Shown here: positions 20,831 through 30,699 of the stretch, piece after piece
Position numbering within the stretch: the stretch's first letter is position 1
Layout of the letters: each line of letters opens with the position of its first letter
Assembly: GCA_009760885.1 (NCBI GenBank)
Contig: CM019713.1
Span: forward strand, 7,562,266 to 7,626,265
Length of the DNA: 64,000 bases
Reading direction: 5' to 3'
Source: Achatina immaculata
Lineage: Eukaryota; Mollusca; Gastropoda; Stylommatophora; Achatinidae
Notes under the pieces: generated by a model
Seen by the model: the letters and a program-made list of their open reading frames with translations, nothing else
Database searches by the model: none
What the model was told of the DNA's origin: nothing
Made by a program: the position numbers and the translations under genes

Positions 20831-21927
20831 GTTAACATTATGACTACCATAAAAAAACTAGCAAAGTGCCTTGTAAGTAACGAGATACCAAAATATGTTC
20901 CCATATGAACCACAGTACCAAAAATCACTTTGCGGTCACCTCCCCTTGTTTAAGTCAGAATGTTAACGGTACCGACTACATCTCCATAAACATGGTAACC
21001 ACATTCTGTCAATATATCATTCATAATTATCATAAGAAGAAAACACGTATCACCATATTTGTATCTTGTTCAAAAAAAAATGTCCAGTAAGACATTAACT
21101 CATGGCTGCTCTTCTACATCAAAATGATGTCTCATACACACTCAAGAAAAAGAAAAGCATACATTCTTTCAAATGACCAAAAATACTGTCATTACATTTG
21201 AGGCCCAACCTCAAAACGAATCACTTTATTGCCCTTATGATGAATTTTCAGTCGACAAACCTCCCGTTTCTCATCATCAGCGGCAACCATAGGATATCTC
21301 ATACACATTCCCTGATACATACTCAGTGTGAAAATGTGATGTACTGGTTCCTGAAAGACCAGAATACTCCCCTCGTATTCTCACGAAATTTGTTCCACTG
21401 ACTTCAATTAATTTACCCCCCAAGTACTCCTCTATCATGATAACTCTTGGGTCTCCATCCTCTATGCCAACCATTTTTAGTGGTGAGGGTATCCTCGTAT
21501 TGATAATCACAACACAACCTTCTCGGTTCCACTAAACAATCTGGCAACACCCAGACATCTCACCCTACTCTTCTTAATACAAATGAAAAGTTTGTTTCCA
21601 TATCTCAAAAAAAATATTGTGTATGCACTTCATTCATCATACAAAAATATGCAATATTACATTATTATTCACCATACAAAAGATACATATAGTGTTATAC
21701 TACTAACACTCTCAATTTCTGAGCATTTCAACATTAAAAACCCTAGTAGCAATGCAAAAAATTCACATCATCAATGCCAAATCCATTATGGATATATATC
21801 ATGAGCACCAACAATTTATGTAACCTTAACATTAGGTGAATCTGTAACACAGTATGCATTCTAATAATCTTGAACCTGCATACTCAGAATACTGGAACCT
21901 TAAAATAACGTCATTAATATTTTATCA
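20831..21927 (-). other. Non-coding 3' interior of LTR element
   Basis: About 1.1 kb between the second ORF and the polypurine tract, AT-rich, with a partial internal duplication (20816-20860 against 20940-20985). No ORF worth annotating; no pol-derived motif found. Confidence 0.6.
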
Positions 21928-23019
21928 TTAGCGCCTTCTATTTCGTCTCATTCCTTTACCTCTGTATTTACTTTCTCTGTTTCCTGTAGCGTAATTATTT
22001 AACTTCTCATAGACCCATTCATCATTAACAACTGTCTTATCCTGATTTGAATTACGGTTTGATATTCCATGCTGATAAAACAAATGTCCCTCCTCATCAT
22101 AACCAAAACCTTCTAGTGGCAAACGTTTGTCATTTTCTGGGATATTTGGATTTGCAAGGATGGTCTCCCGAGTAATCGGAGGTCTCCTGATACTAGCAAT
22201 AATCTTTGGTGTTTCATTTGAGTGTTGCTTAACTCGAGTTTCATAGCAATTACGCGGTTTGTTTGACCTAATCTTCCCAAGTTCTGCGTCTACATCACAT
22301 CCACCCTTTATTAATGCTGCCCTTATCTCTGCTGCTGTTATAGTCCATCCTACTGTTTCTTTACTACTATCTTTTTCCTGTCCTTTATTTGACGTTATTT
22401 GAACGCTGCCTACTAGTTTGTTATCATTTGAAACTGTATTTTCTCTCTCACCATATTTTGCTTTACATTTTTCTTCTATAAAATCATAATTGTATGTGAG
22501 ATCTGCCTTACGGTGAACGTTATTAATCTGCACAAACATCTCTGATGTGGACTGAGGAGGTGTATTAGAATTCCACAATTTCTCCATCGTTCTATCTACT
22601 TCCTCATTGTCAAGAACAATAAATCCTTTTGATGTTGTCTTTCTGATTTTCTCTACCTTATCTACTGGCCGCTTACTGGGTTTTGTCTTTATGTGTTTAT
22701 TATTGTGTCCCTCAGTTGTATTTAGGTTCCTCACTGCCTGTATCTGTGAACTAGTATTAGGTTGATGCTTCCATATGTGTGACCATCTGGTTAACGCCGG
22801 ATCATGGTCAATGAGATCCTTCAATGCATCCTCTATGTATATCTGTCCATGTTTGTTATCTAATGCGGGATAGCCCACGCGTACATCATTAATTATTTCA
22901 TTCTTCGTCGTGTGTGATTGGGACCTACTGGCATAATTTAGGATATCTTTCATAAATGTTTTAAGTTCATCTTCATCTGGAATATCATCATAATCTGACG
23001 TCAGCCTATCATCAGTCAT
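21928..23019 (-). CDS. Unknown 363-aa protein of LTR element (ORF2)
   Basis: Not recognised. An intact hydrophilic protein with an acidic start (MTDDRLTSDYDDIPDEDELK), a central region rich in Asn, Lys and Glu, a GFGYDEEGHLFYQHG block about 50 residues before the end, and a strongly basic C-terminus ending RRNRRR that could bind nucleic acid. No zinc knuckle, protease D(T/S)G, RT or integrase motif is visible. Its ATG is 7 nt after the stop of the upstream ORF and its frame is open about 57 nt into that ORF, so reinitiation or a +1 shift is possible. A gag-like role is only inferred from position. Confidence 0.6.
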   Translation of the reverse strand: MTDDRLTSDYDDIPDEDELKTFMKDILNYASRSQSHTTKNEIINDVRVGYPALDNKHGQIYIEDALKDLIDHDPALTRWSHIWKHQPNTSSQIQAVRNLNTTEGHNNKHIKTKPSKRPVDKVEKIRKTTSKGFIVLDNEEVDRTMEKLWNSNTPPQSTSEMFVQINNVHRKADLTYNYDFIEEKCKAKYGERENTVSNDNKLVGSVQITSNKGQEKDSSKETVGWTITAAEIRAALIKGGCDVDAELGKIRSNKPRNCYETRVKQHSNETPKIIASIRRPPITRETILANPNIPENDKRLPLEGFGYDEEGHLFYQHGISNRNSNQDKTVVNDEWVYEKLNNYATGNRESKYRGKGMRRNRRR

Positions 23020-23026
23020 ATTAATA

Positions 23027-23755
23027 TCAGTGACAGCACCTATTGTATAACCTTGTGAGCCCTGTACTATCTAGTATTCTCTGACTATTGTTGCAGTCTC
23101 TTACATGATCCTCTTTCAAATCAATCCTCGTCTCTGACATACATGTATAACTATCTCTTAATACTACATCTACCGTATTTGTTTCTTCATCCTTAGTCAT
23201 ATAACCTGACTGCGTAGCTACGTCCTTTAACACGATCCTGTCTGTTTCTATGGTAATATCACATGTTTCTGTGGGTAAAGTGTTTGTGGCTACATCACTC
23301 GTTCTTACCAAACAATCTTCGCTCACCCCCACACTTACATCAACCATTGTGTGAGCTAATCTGCCTAGTTCTGTGTCTGTTGACCTGTCTTTTCTGTCCT
23401 TAACTGTCTGGCTACCAGCCTCGACTAATTCTATCCTAGTTTTATTCCTCTTCGTCTCATATTTATGCCAATCGTTTCTTTTAAAAGAGTTGTGCTGGTA
23501 GCTGTCTCTAAACCTTGTGTCGTTGTAGGCTGGTTGTCTGGTTTTATAACTCATGTTTTGATATTTGTTTCTAATTCCAACTCTCTCATTTCTATAACCA
23601 GAGTTCTGTGTCTGTCTAACGTCTGTTCTAGGATAAAAATTGTAATGTGTTCTCATATTTCTTTCTTGCCTCAACTCTCTACCTAACCTAGCTACTTCTC
23701 TCCTCAGATATCTGACCTCCCATTTCCGTATGTCTATTTCCGGTGTTTCTGCCAT
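23027..23755 (-). CDS. Unknown 242-aa protein of LTR element (ORF1)
   Basis: Not recognised. First ORF after the primer-site-like sequence, about 390 nt into the interior. The N-terminus has a short predicted helix with heptad character (WEVRYLRREVARLGRELRQE), followed by a basic Arg/Tyr/Asn-rich stretch to about residue 110 and then an acidic, Thr- and Val-rich half. Phrases recur in the second half (DVATNT, DVATQS, EETNTVDVV), suggesting internal repeats. No CCHC knuckle. The position suggests a gag or RNA-binding protein, but this is inference. Confidence 0.6.
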   Translation of the reverse strand: MAETPEIDIRKWEVRYLRREVARLGRELRQERNMRTHYNFYPRTDVRQTQNSGYRNERVGIRNKYQNMSYKTRQPAYNDTRFRDSYQHNSFKRNDWHKYETKRNKTRIELVEAGSQTVKDRKDRSTDTELGRLAHTMVDVSVGVSEDCLVRTSDVATNTLPTETCDITIETDRIVLKDVATQSGYMTKDEETNTVDVVLRDSYTCMSETRIDLKEDHVRDCNNSQRILDSTGLTRLYNRCCH

Positions 23756-24146
23756 TTTCTCTAATACTTTCTCAGAAAATCTCTGTATTATTCAATGAAA
23801 TATTCGGTGAAATAATCAATAATTTCTAGTAAAAAATATTCTAACACAGTAGTATAAATCAAACCAATATACACTGCAATTTCAACAACAATCAAACTAA
23901 TACCTAACTTAACTATCTCTTGTTCCTGGCCGAAAATACTGTCCCTCTGTCTCTTTCAATTTCTCTAAATAACATCACTGTTAAAGAAACAATTGTTCTT
24001 CGCCTATGTCACATCAGTTCGTTTTGCCTAAATCACATCAGTTCAACAGTCTTGCACGTGATCGTTAATAGCTAACACTTCGCATTGTGGCCGCTTATAC
24101 ACCAGGTCGTCTCCTCCCAAATGTCAGGAATAGGCACGGGCACCAT
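23756..24146 (-). other. Leader and primer-binding-like site of LTR element
   Basis: The minus strand directly after the 5' LTR reads A then TGGTGCCCGTGCC; TGG is the usual complement of a tRNA CCA end. The tRNA is not assigned. The remaining ~370 nt are non-coding AT-rich leader. Confidence 0.6.
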
Positions 24147-25005
24147 TATAACACTTATGGTATCGTTATTATTGTAACACTGTGAAGTTCTATTTTATAT
24201 TTTTCTTTATCTTTCTCTTTCCTCATCACATCTCACATCGAAGTTTCATATAAATGGCAATAGATGAGGCCTCATAAAACATTTCACTGACGTCATTTTA
24301 TTATGTCAAATATGATCGAGACGTATAATTGACAACTTCACTTGGAATACATATGCATGATTATATACATTTCGTTATATTCTTCTTTGAAGCACATAAT
24401 CTCAAAGTCTCACAATATCATACTTCTTACTATAGAACAAAAACTCGGTGCTCGAAGTTTCAATGTAATAATTACTACACAATCTCTTAATACACTGGTT
24501 CAGTCTAACACTGTGTCTCTATCTCTACATCTCTCTTGCTGAACCCTTTCTCTACCTGCAGCTGAGTCCTAATCTGTCTACCTGCAGCTGCCTGCACCCC
24601 CCCCCCCTGCCTCCTGAATCCTCATCTGCTCTCCTCTCTCTACCTTTCTGAATCCTCCTCCCTTCTTTATTCGTAAGTTCTGACCACGCCAAAACCGGTC
24701 GCAACTAGCGTCTTCGCTTTAGTCGCTTTCATCTCCGTCGTCTAATTGTTACCTCCCATTAACAAGTCCACCATCTCTTTCATGTTACCTGCTTCGGGAC
24801 CTAGTCCGTTCTCTGTTCAGTCTTTGATCTACTGGTCAATTGTTCCCCCTGGGCTACTGCATGTGCGCGCGAAGTCGCACCTCTAGAACTGGACCACTCT
24901 CACGATCTATCAGATCTATCGATACCTGATCATTTCACTAATAATAATAACAATAATAATAATAATAATAATAACTATAATCATTACTTACAAGGCTATG
25001 CTACA
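24147..25005 (-). repeat. 5' LTR (859 bp)
   Basis: Minus-strand 5' LTR. Carries the same TGACGTCA palindrome (24288-24295) and poly(C) stretch as its partner, but lacks the 121-bp segment. Few substitutions are visible, implying a recent insertion. Confidence 0.88.
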
Positions 25006-25065
25006 GTCACAAGGCTCATTAAACTGATGGTCCGTGTATGTAAGGATAAATGCTGAATGGCTGTG
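25006..25065 (-). pseudogene. RTE-like LINE relic split by the LTR element (5' piece)
   Basis: Minus strand reads RTISLMSLVT, matching the RPISL(M)S..TK block that precedes the IILERIRHKIN block found at 19700-19819. Together they show the relic was continuous before the LTR element arrived. Further upstream sequence is too decayed to follow. Confidence 0.6.
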
Positions 25066-25259
25066 ACTGAGTGAAAGCTGTAGGATGAAGGGCTACGTGA
25101 CCAATTCTTAATCCTTTGAAAACAAAGTACTGTATGTTCATTCATTGTCGTCATCTTGTTCTTTTTCTCTTTGATCATGCATCCTCTTCCCAATTTCTTG
25201 CAAATCTTCTGCCTGGCCTGGCGGACCCGTCAGCAGATCTTTGTTCTTATGTTAGGTTT

Positions 25260-25352
25260 TTTTTGGCAATGTAAGAGGGTAGCTTGCCAATATTTTCCTT
25301 CTTGGCAATGTAAGGAGGTAGCTTGCCAATCTTTTTCCTTCTTGGCAGTGAA
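25260..25352. repeat. 40-bp minisatellite, left remnant (~2.4 copies)
   Basis: Units GTAAGAGGGTAGCTTGCCAA then TATTTTCCTTCTTGGCA. Same repeat as 27936-28727; the two parts are separated by the Fam C element. Confidence 0.9.
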
Positions 25353-25683
25353 GGGTGAGGTGAAAGACGACTTCTATCACCAATTACAACAAATCATCAA
25401 CAAAGTCCCTAAACACGACATCCTAATTGCTATGGGCGACTTCAACGCTAGGGTAGGGAAAGATAACATCGACGTCGAAAAAGTAATGGGGAAAGAAGGA
25501 ATTGACATAGTTAATCAGAACAGAGAAAGATTAATTGAAATACGTCTAACAGAGGGCATGGTCGGTGGAGGCACAATATTTCCACACAAAGAGATGCATA
25601 AAACAACGTGGATATCTCCAGATGATAGAAGAAGAAACCAGATAGATCATTTTGTGTTAGAAAGCAATACAGAACTTCTCTGA
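25353..25683 (+). pseudogene. Fam C endonuclease domain, N-truncated
   Basis: Reads DDFYHQLQQIINKVPKHDIL, IAMGDFNARVGKDN, GGTIFPHKEMHKTTW and RRNQIDHFV, the second half of an APE-like LINE endonuclease (GDFNA, TW.SPD, NQIDH). The N-terminal TWNVR and Glu blocks are missing. The next part shows SDHNL near 25730 in another frame. Confidence 0.8.
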
Positions 25684-25699
25684 TAGATGTAAGAGTATA

Positions 25700-27380
25700 T
25701 TGGGGGTGGAGGGGGGAGATGTCAAAAGTGATCACAATCTGTGTATAGGGAAAATAAACCTAAAACTGAAAAGCCAACACAAGAAATCAGTACACAGAAA
25801 GATAAACAGCCACAGCCTACAAGAAGAGAATGCTAACAGTAATTTCAATCAGGAACTTGCCAATTATTCAAAAACACCCAATGAAGTAGAGGAGATAGGT
25901 ACAGATGAATTATGGAATTCTTACAGCATAGCCATAATCACGGCAGCAAAAGCAAGAGCTTGATTGAAAAAAACCAAATAGGAAAGCATGGATATCAGAA
26001 AACACATGGAAGTACATACATGAAAGACGAGCAGTCAAATTAGACATGTTGAATGTAAAAACAGATCTTCGAAAAGATATGGCAAAAGCACAAAGAAATA
26101 GACAATAAAGTAAAAAAGTTCAGCTAGAAGGGATAAAAGAGAACACATAGACAATATGGCGAAAGAGGCAGAGAAATCTGCAAAAACAGGAGACAGCAAA
26201 ACTTTATATAATATACAAAAAAGACTAACAGGGACTATTACATCTAAAGAAAGACCAATCCTTAGCAAAACTGAAACCCTATTAGCATCAAATAAAGACC
26301 AAAAGCAAAGATGGGCTGAACACTTCCAAGAAATACTTAATCAACCACACCCAAAAAAATTCATAAACCTTGAAACTGATTTACCAGCCCCACAACTAAA
26401 TGTCAACCTAGATGAAATTACATTGCATGAAATTGAAACAACAGTGAATTTAATGGCTAAAAACAAAGCTGCAGGTGAAGATGAAATCACACCCGAAATG
26501 TTAAAAGCTATCAATAGTGACAACATGAGACAAAAACGGAGAATGTTTAACAAGATTTGGAAAGAAGAAAAGGTCCCTTCTAAATGGAAAAAAGGAATCA
26601 TTGTTAAAATACCAAAAAAGGGCAACCTTAGTGACTGTAACAACTGGAGAGGAGTAACTTTAGTATCAGTTGTGTCAAAAATATTTTGCAAGGTCATTTT
26701 GAATAGACTTAAAGATATAGTGGATACTGCAATGAGAGAAAAACAAGCAGGATTTCCAAAAGGGAGAAGCTGTATCGACCAGATCTTTACTCTCAGAATA
26801 ATACTTGAAGAACATATTGAAAAGCAGAAATCATTAATCCTGAACATCATAGACTTTAAAAAGCATTTGATAGCATACACAAAGATTCATTGTGGAGAAT
26901 TTTAAATCTATATGGAATACCATCTAAAATTATCAACATCATTAAGAACCTCTACAATGGATATGTTTGTGTAGTCTAAACAGAAGAAGGGATCAGCGAA
27001 TGGTCCAGATTGAAACAGGTGTGAAACAAGGATGTATACTGTCTCCTTTGCTTTTGGAATTGCAGTAGACTTCATAATGAAAAAATGCTGCACAGGTAAC
27101 ACAGGTATTGATTGGGTCATACATGGGACCCAAGTAGAAGATTTTGATTTTGCTGATGACACATCTCTTACCAATCAGTAACAATGTGAATTCAATGCAA
27201 GAAAAAAACAGATAACCTGTCTTCACTGGTTAGCAAAATAGGGCTTGAAAGGACAAAATAAAAATAATGAAAATTCCCATTAATGAAAATGGAAAAATAC
27301 ACGTAGAAGGGACAAATGTTGAAGAAGTCAATCAATTTGCATACCTTGGCAGCTCCTAGACCAGGATGGTGACACCAGAA
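25700..27380 (+). pseudogene. Fam C reverse transcriptase domain
   Basis: Main open piece 26156-26905 (249 aa) has NKAAGEDEITPEMLKA, KWKKGIIVKIPKKGNLSDC, NNWRGVTLVSVVSKIFCKVI and REKQAGFPKGRSCIDQIFTL. Motif A begins as NIIDFKK and then loses one base, so that KAFDS becomes KHLIAY and the frame stops at 26905. Beyond it, in shifted frames: GVKQGCILSPLL near 27010 and FADDTSL near 27155. Inactive. Confidence 0.85.
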
Positions 27381-27919
27381 GGGACGTTAGAATTAGAATT
27401 GCAAAAGCAGCATCGATCTTCAAGACTCTTGAGAACATATGGCATTCAAAATTTATAAGCACAAAAACCAAGTTAAGACTATTCAATTCAAATGTAATAT
27501 CCACCCTCATTTATGTGAAAACTGGAAAAAAACTAAAGAAATAGACAAGAAATTAGACTCTTTTGAAAACAAATGCATAAGGAAAATACTTGGCATCAAG
27601 TGGAACGAATTCAAGAACAATGCAGATGACTGAAAAACAACCAGTCTCATGGGTGAACATGAAAAGGAGATGGACATATGTTAGTCACATGTTGAGTAGA
27701 ATCGATCAGAGGATCCCAAAATAAGCTATAAAGTTGATCACAACAGGCCGAAGAAAAAGAGGCAGACTGCGTGAAACTCTGAAGAGGACATTGTTAAGAG
27801 AGGCCAAATTAACAGGCATAAAATCCCTTGACGAGGCTGAAATGCTCGCCGAAGACAAGAAAAATTGGCAAACTACCTTGAGAGCCTATGTGACGTTTAA
27901 CGGCACGGGAAGTATATAA
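27381..27919 (+). pseudogene. Fam C C-terminal region
   Basis: Pieces in several frames: TKLRLFNSNVISTLIY-like near 27470, FENKCIRKILGIKWNEF (27555-27615), RRWTYVSHMLSRIDQRIPK near 27665 and RRKRGRLRETLKRTLLRE at 27744. A TGA at 27631 and a TAA at 27723 interrupt it. It ends at a TAA just before the GATATAA tail. Confidence 0.75.
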
Positions 27920-27935
27920 GATATAAGATAAGAGT

Positions 27936-28727
27936 AAGAAGGTAGCTTGCTAATCGTTTCCTTCTTGCCAGTGTAAGAAGGTAATTTGCCAATAGTTTTC
28001 TTCTTGGTAGTGCAAGAAGGTAGCTTGCCAATATTTTCCTTCTTGGCAGTGTAAGAAGGTAGCTTGTCAATCTTTTCCTTCTTGGCAGTGTAAGAAGGTA
28101 GCTTGCCAATCTTTTCCTTCTTGGCAGTGTAAGAAGGTAGCTTGCCAATCTTTTTCCTTCTTGGCAGTGTAAGAAGGTAACTTGTCAATCTTTTTCCTTC
28201 TTGGCAGTGTAAGAAGGTAGCTTGTCAATCTTTTTCCTTCTTGGCAGTGTAAGAAGGTAGCTTGCCAATCTTTGTCCTTCTTGGCAGTGTAAGAAGGTAG
28301 CTTGTCAATCTTTTTCCTTCTTGGCAGTGTAAGAAGGTAGCTTGTCAATCTTTTTCCTTCTTGGCAGTGTAGGAAGGTAGCTTGTCAATCTTTTTCCTTC
28401 TTGGCAGTGTAAGAAGGTAGCTTATCAATCTTTTTCCTTCTTGGCAGTGTAAGAAGGTAGCTTGTCAATCTTTTTCCTTCTTGGCAGTGTAAGAAGGTAG
28501 CTTGTCAATCTTTTTCCTTCTTGGCAGTGTAAGAAGGTAGCTTGTCAATCTTTTTCCTTCTTGGCAGTGTAAGAAGGTAGCTTGTCAATCTTTTTCCTTC
28601 TTGGCAGTGTAAGAAGGTAGCTTGTCAATCTTTTTCCTTCTTGGCAGTGTAAGAAGGTAGCTTGTCAATCTTTTTCCTTCTTGGCAGTGTAAGAAGGTAG
28701 CTTGCCAATCTTTTTCCTTCTTGGCAG
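27936..28727. repeat. 40-bp minisatellite, about 20 copies
   Basis: Unit GTAAGAAGGTAGCTTGTCAA followed by TCTTTTTCCTTCTTGGCAGT. AAGAAGG and CCTTCTT inside each unit are inverted repeats, so each unit can fold. The right end runs without break into the Fam A 5'UTR fragment, and the unit itself resembles the last part of that 5'UTR. Minus-strand ORFs with YLLTLPRRK repeats are artefacts (40 is not a multiple of 3). Confidence 0.95.
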
Positions 28728-28990
28728 CGACTGTTACAAGTCGGTGATGGTGGCCATTGTCTCCTCCATAGTTGAGATCCTCTGCCTACCCTTAGTAGAG
28801 CGGGTGCCATGACTCGCAATAACTGCTGGCTCTTTCCACTGCCCCATTGCCCACCTGCTCCCATGGCTTCATGTGACCCTGATCGTTGGACTAAACAGGT
28901 ACTCCACCTTGCCCAAGGGTGTCCCGTAGACTAGCGGAGGGAAGGAAGCGTTTACGCTTTCCTTTAATAGGGAATATCCCCCATCCCTGT
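28728..28990 (-). mobile_element. Fam A 5'UTR fragment
   Basis: The reverse complement aligns with 33100-33360: TAGTCTACGGGACACCCTTG, GGCAAGGTGGAGTACC, GATCAGGGT, GAAGCCATGGGAGCAG, GTAGGCAGAGGATCTCAA and CAGTCGCTGCC. The rest of the element does not follow; instead the 40-bp array begins. Confidence 0.8.
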
Positions 28991-29390
28991 AGCATGATAA
29001 CACTACTAAAGCAGTATATTCATAAAACTGTTCAGGTTTGCACCACTCGAAATAATATACATATCCATGATTAGATCTTAAACACCTTTTGTCAATGCCG
29101 TCCTGATCTAATTGCCCTCAAACAAAGTATTCCAAGTCCACATAAACACCTTTGTAATAAACATATCAGCCATGTTTTTAATGAGAAATGACACTATGTC
29201 AATAGTTAGTTACCAGTGTTATTTACACTCTGATACTCAACAACAACAGCAACAACAACAGCAAAAACAACAACAACAAATTGAACAAAACATTTCAGTT
29301 CAGTTATTTCTTTGTAAGTTTTTATGCTATTGAAGTTGTTTAACTATGAAAAATTGTCAGTTTTTAAACTTCTAATGTTTCTAACTTCGT
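28991..29390. other. Spacer with (CAA)n microsatellite
   Basis: AT-rich; CAACAACAG-type run at 29237-29285. No gene seen. Confidence 0.6.
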
Positions 29391-30625
29391 AAGAAAATAG
29401 AAGAAGAAGTCAGTATGGTCCAAGCTAGTTTCAGGCAAGGAAGAGGATCAAGAGATCATATATTCAATCTCAGATTAATAATAGAGAAATGAAGAGAGTT
29501 TAATGTGAATCTATATTTATCCTTTATAGACTACTCAAAGGCATGTGATTGTGTACAACACCAGAAACTTTGGGAAATAATGGAAAAAATGGTATTTCCA
29601 ACACATTTGACACAATTAACATCACTGCTGTATCTAGACCAACAAGCAGCAGTAAGAATAAAAGGTGAAACAACAACCTTGTTTGACATAAAACAAGGGT
29701 TCCGTCAGGGGTTCATATTGTCACCCTACTTATTTAACGTGTATACTGAAAATATAATGAGGAATGTTAGAGAAGATGTAGACAAAGAATATTACGATGC
29801 CATAACAATTGGAGGTTATGAAATACCAGAGATTAGAAATGCTGATGACGCAGTGTTACTGTCCACAACACAAAGAGGAATGGAAAATCTAATTATGTCA
29901 GTCCGTAAGAACAGCGAAGAGAAGAACCTCTATCTTCATGCGAAGAAAACTAAATTGATGACAGCTGACAAAACAAACAAGGCAGCAGCTGAAATATATA
30001 TCAATGAGGAAAAATTGTAAGAAATGGAGAGTTTTGAATATCTTGGATCACTGCTAACTAATAATGGAGATACAATGAAGGAAATTAAAAGGAGGACATC
30101 TATCGCTCTTCAGAAAGTAAAACAAATAAAGAATCTGTGGAGAGGAGCAGACAGAACTACAAAAATAAGATTTTTAAGGGCATGCATTTTTCCCATCGCA
30201 ACATATGCCTGTGAGACGTGGACACTTAACAAAACAGCTGAGAAACACATAAATGCCTTTGAATGTAAATGCTACAGAAGAGTTCTCCAAATATCATGGA
30301 CACAAAAAAGAACAAATATATCTATACTACAAGAGCTTAATATTGAAGAAGGCTGGCTAGTGAAGAGGATTAAAGAGAGAAAACTTAAATATTTTGGACA
30401 CATTAAACGTCGTGATAATTTAGAGAAGACCGTATTGGAAGGATACATAATGGGAAAAAGAAAAAGAGGAAGACCAAAAACAAAGATGGCTGCAAGACAT
30501 CGTTGACGATCTGCAGATGGATGCCGCAGCAGCAGGCCATCTTGCTCACAACCGAGAGGCCTACAGGAATGCTGTTTGGGAGGCAAAGTTCCTCAAGGGA
30601 CATGCAAATAAATAAATAAATGAAT
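29391..30625 (+). pseudogene. Fam A RTE-like LINE, copy 4, 5'-truncated
   Basis: Starts within the RT fingers (RKKIEEEVSMVQA-like) and keeps motif A as SFIDYSKACDCV, FRQGFILSPYLFN, motif C as NADDAVLLST, FEYLGSLLTNN and the C-terminal KRKRGRPKTKM block. The catalytic-box Tyr is replaced by Asn, Phe of motif A by Cys, and a TAA at 30018 splits two long frames (171 and 160 aa). Otherwise well preserved. The tail is (AAAT)n/(GAAT)n at 30603-30626. Confidence 0.88.
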
Positions 30626-30699
30626 GTTTATAATCTTCTGATCAGATAAGCGTATTATTAAAAAAAATATTGTCTTCAGATCTATAGAAATATCTGAAA

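Larger units (their letters stand above)
19820..25005 (-). mobile_element. Non-autonomous LTR retrotransposon with two unknown ORFs
   Basis: Two direct repeats (19820-20815 and 24147-25005) bound a 3.3-kb interior. On the minus strand the LTR runs from TGTAGCATAGCC to AGTGTTATA. The base after the 5' LTR is followed by TGGTGCCCGTG, a tRNA-primer-like site, and GGGGAGG lies just before the 3' LTR. GTCA is duplicated at both flanks (19816-19819 and 25006-25009); removing the element and one GTCA rejoins an interrupted reverse transcriptase relic. There is no protease, RT, RNase H or integrase in the interior. It must depend on another element's machinery, or carry proteins I do not recognise. 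Confidence 0.88.
25353..27932 (+). mobile_element. Fam C LINE inserted in 40-bp minisatellite
   Basis: Plus-strand non-LTR retrotransposon of 2.6 kb, 5'-truncated inside the endonuclease domain, running through RT to GACGTTTAACGGCACGGGAAG and a TATAAGATATAAGATAAG tail. The same 3' end occurs at 56091 in reverse. Flanking DNA on both sides is the same minisatellite. Confidence 0.85.

Noticed and set aside
26341..26880. 179-aa minus-strand ORF
   Set aside because: Antisense shadow of the Fam C reverse transcriptase.
27886..28864. Minus-strand ORFs with LPRRKRLASYLLT repeats
   Set aside because: 40-bp minisatellite read in three frames.
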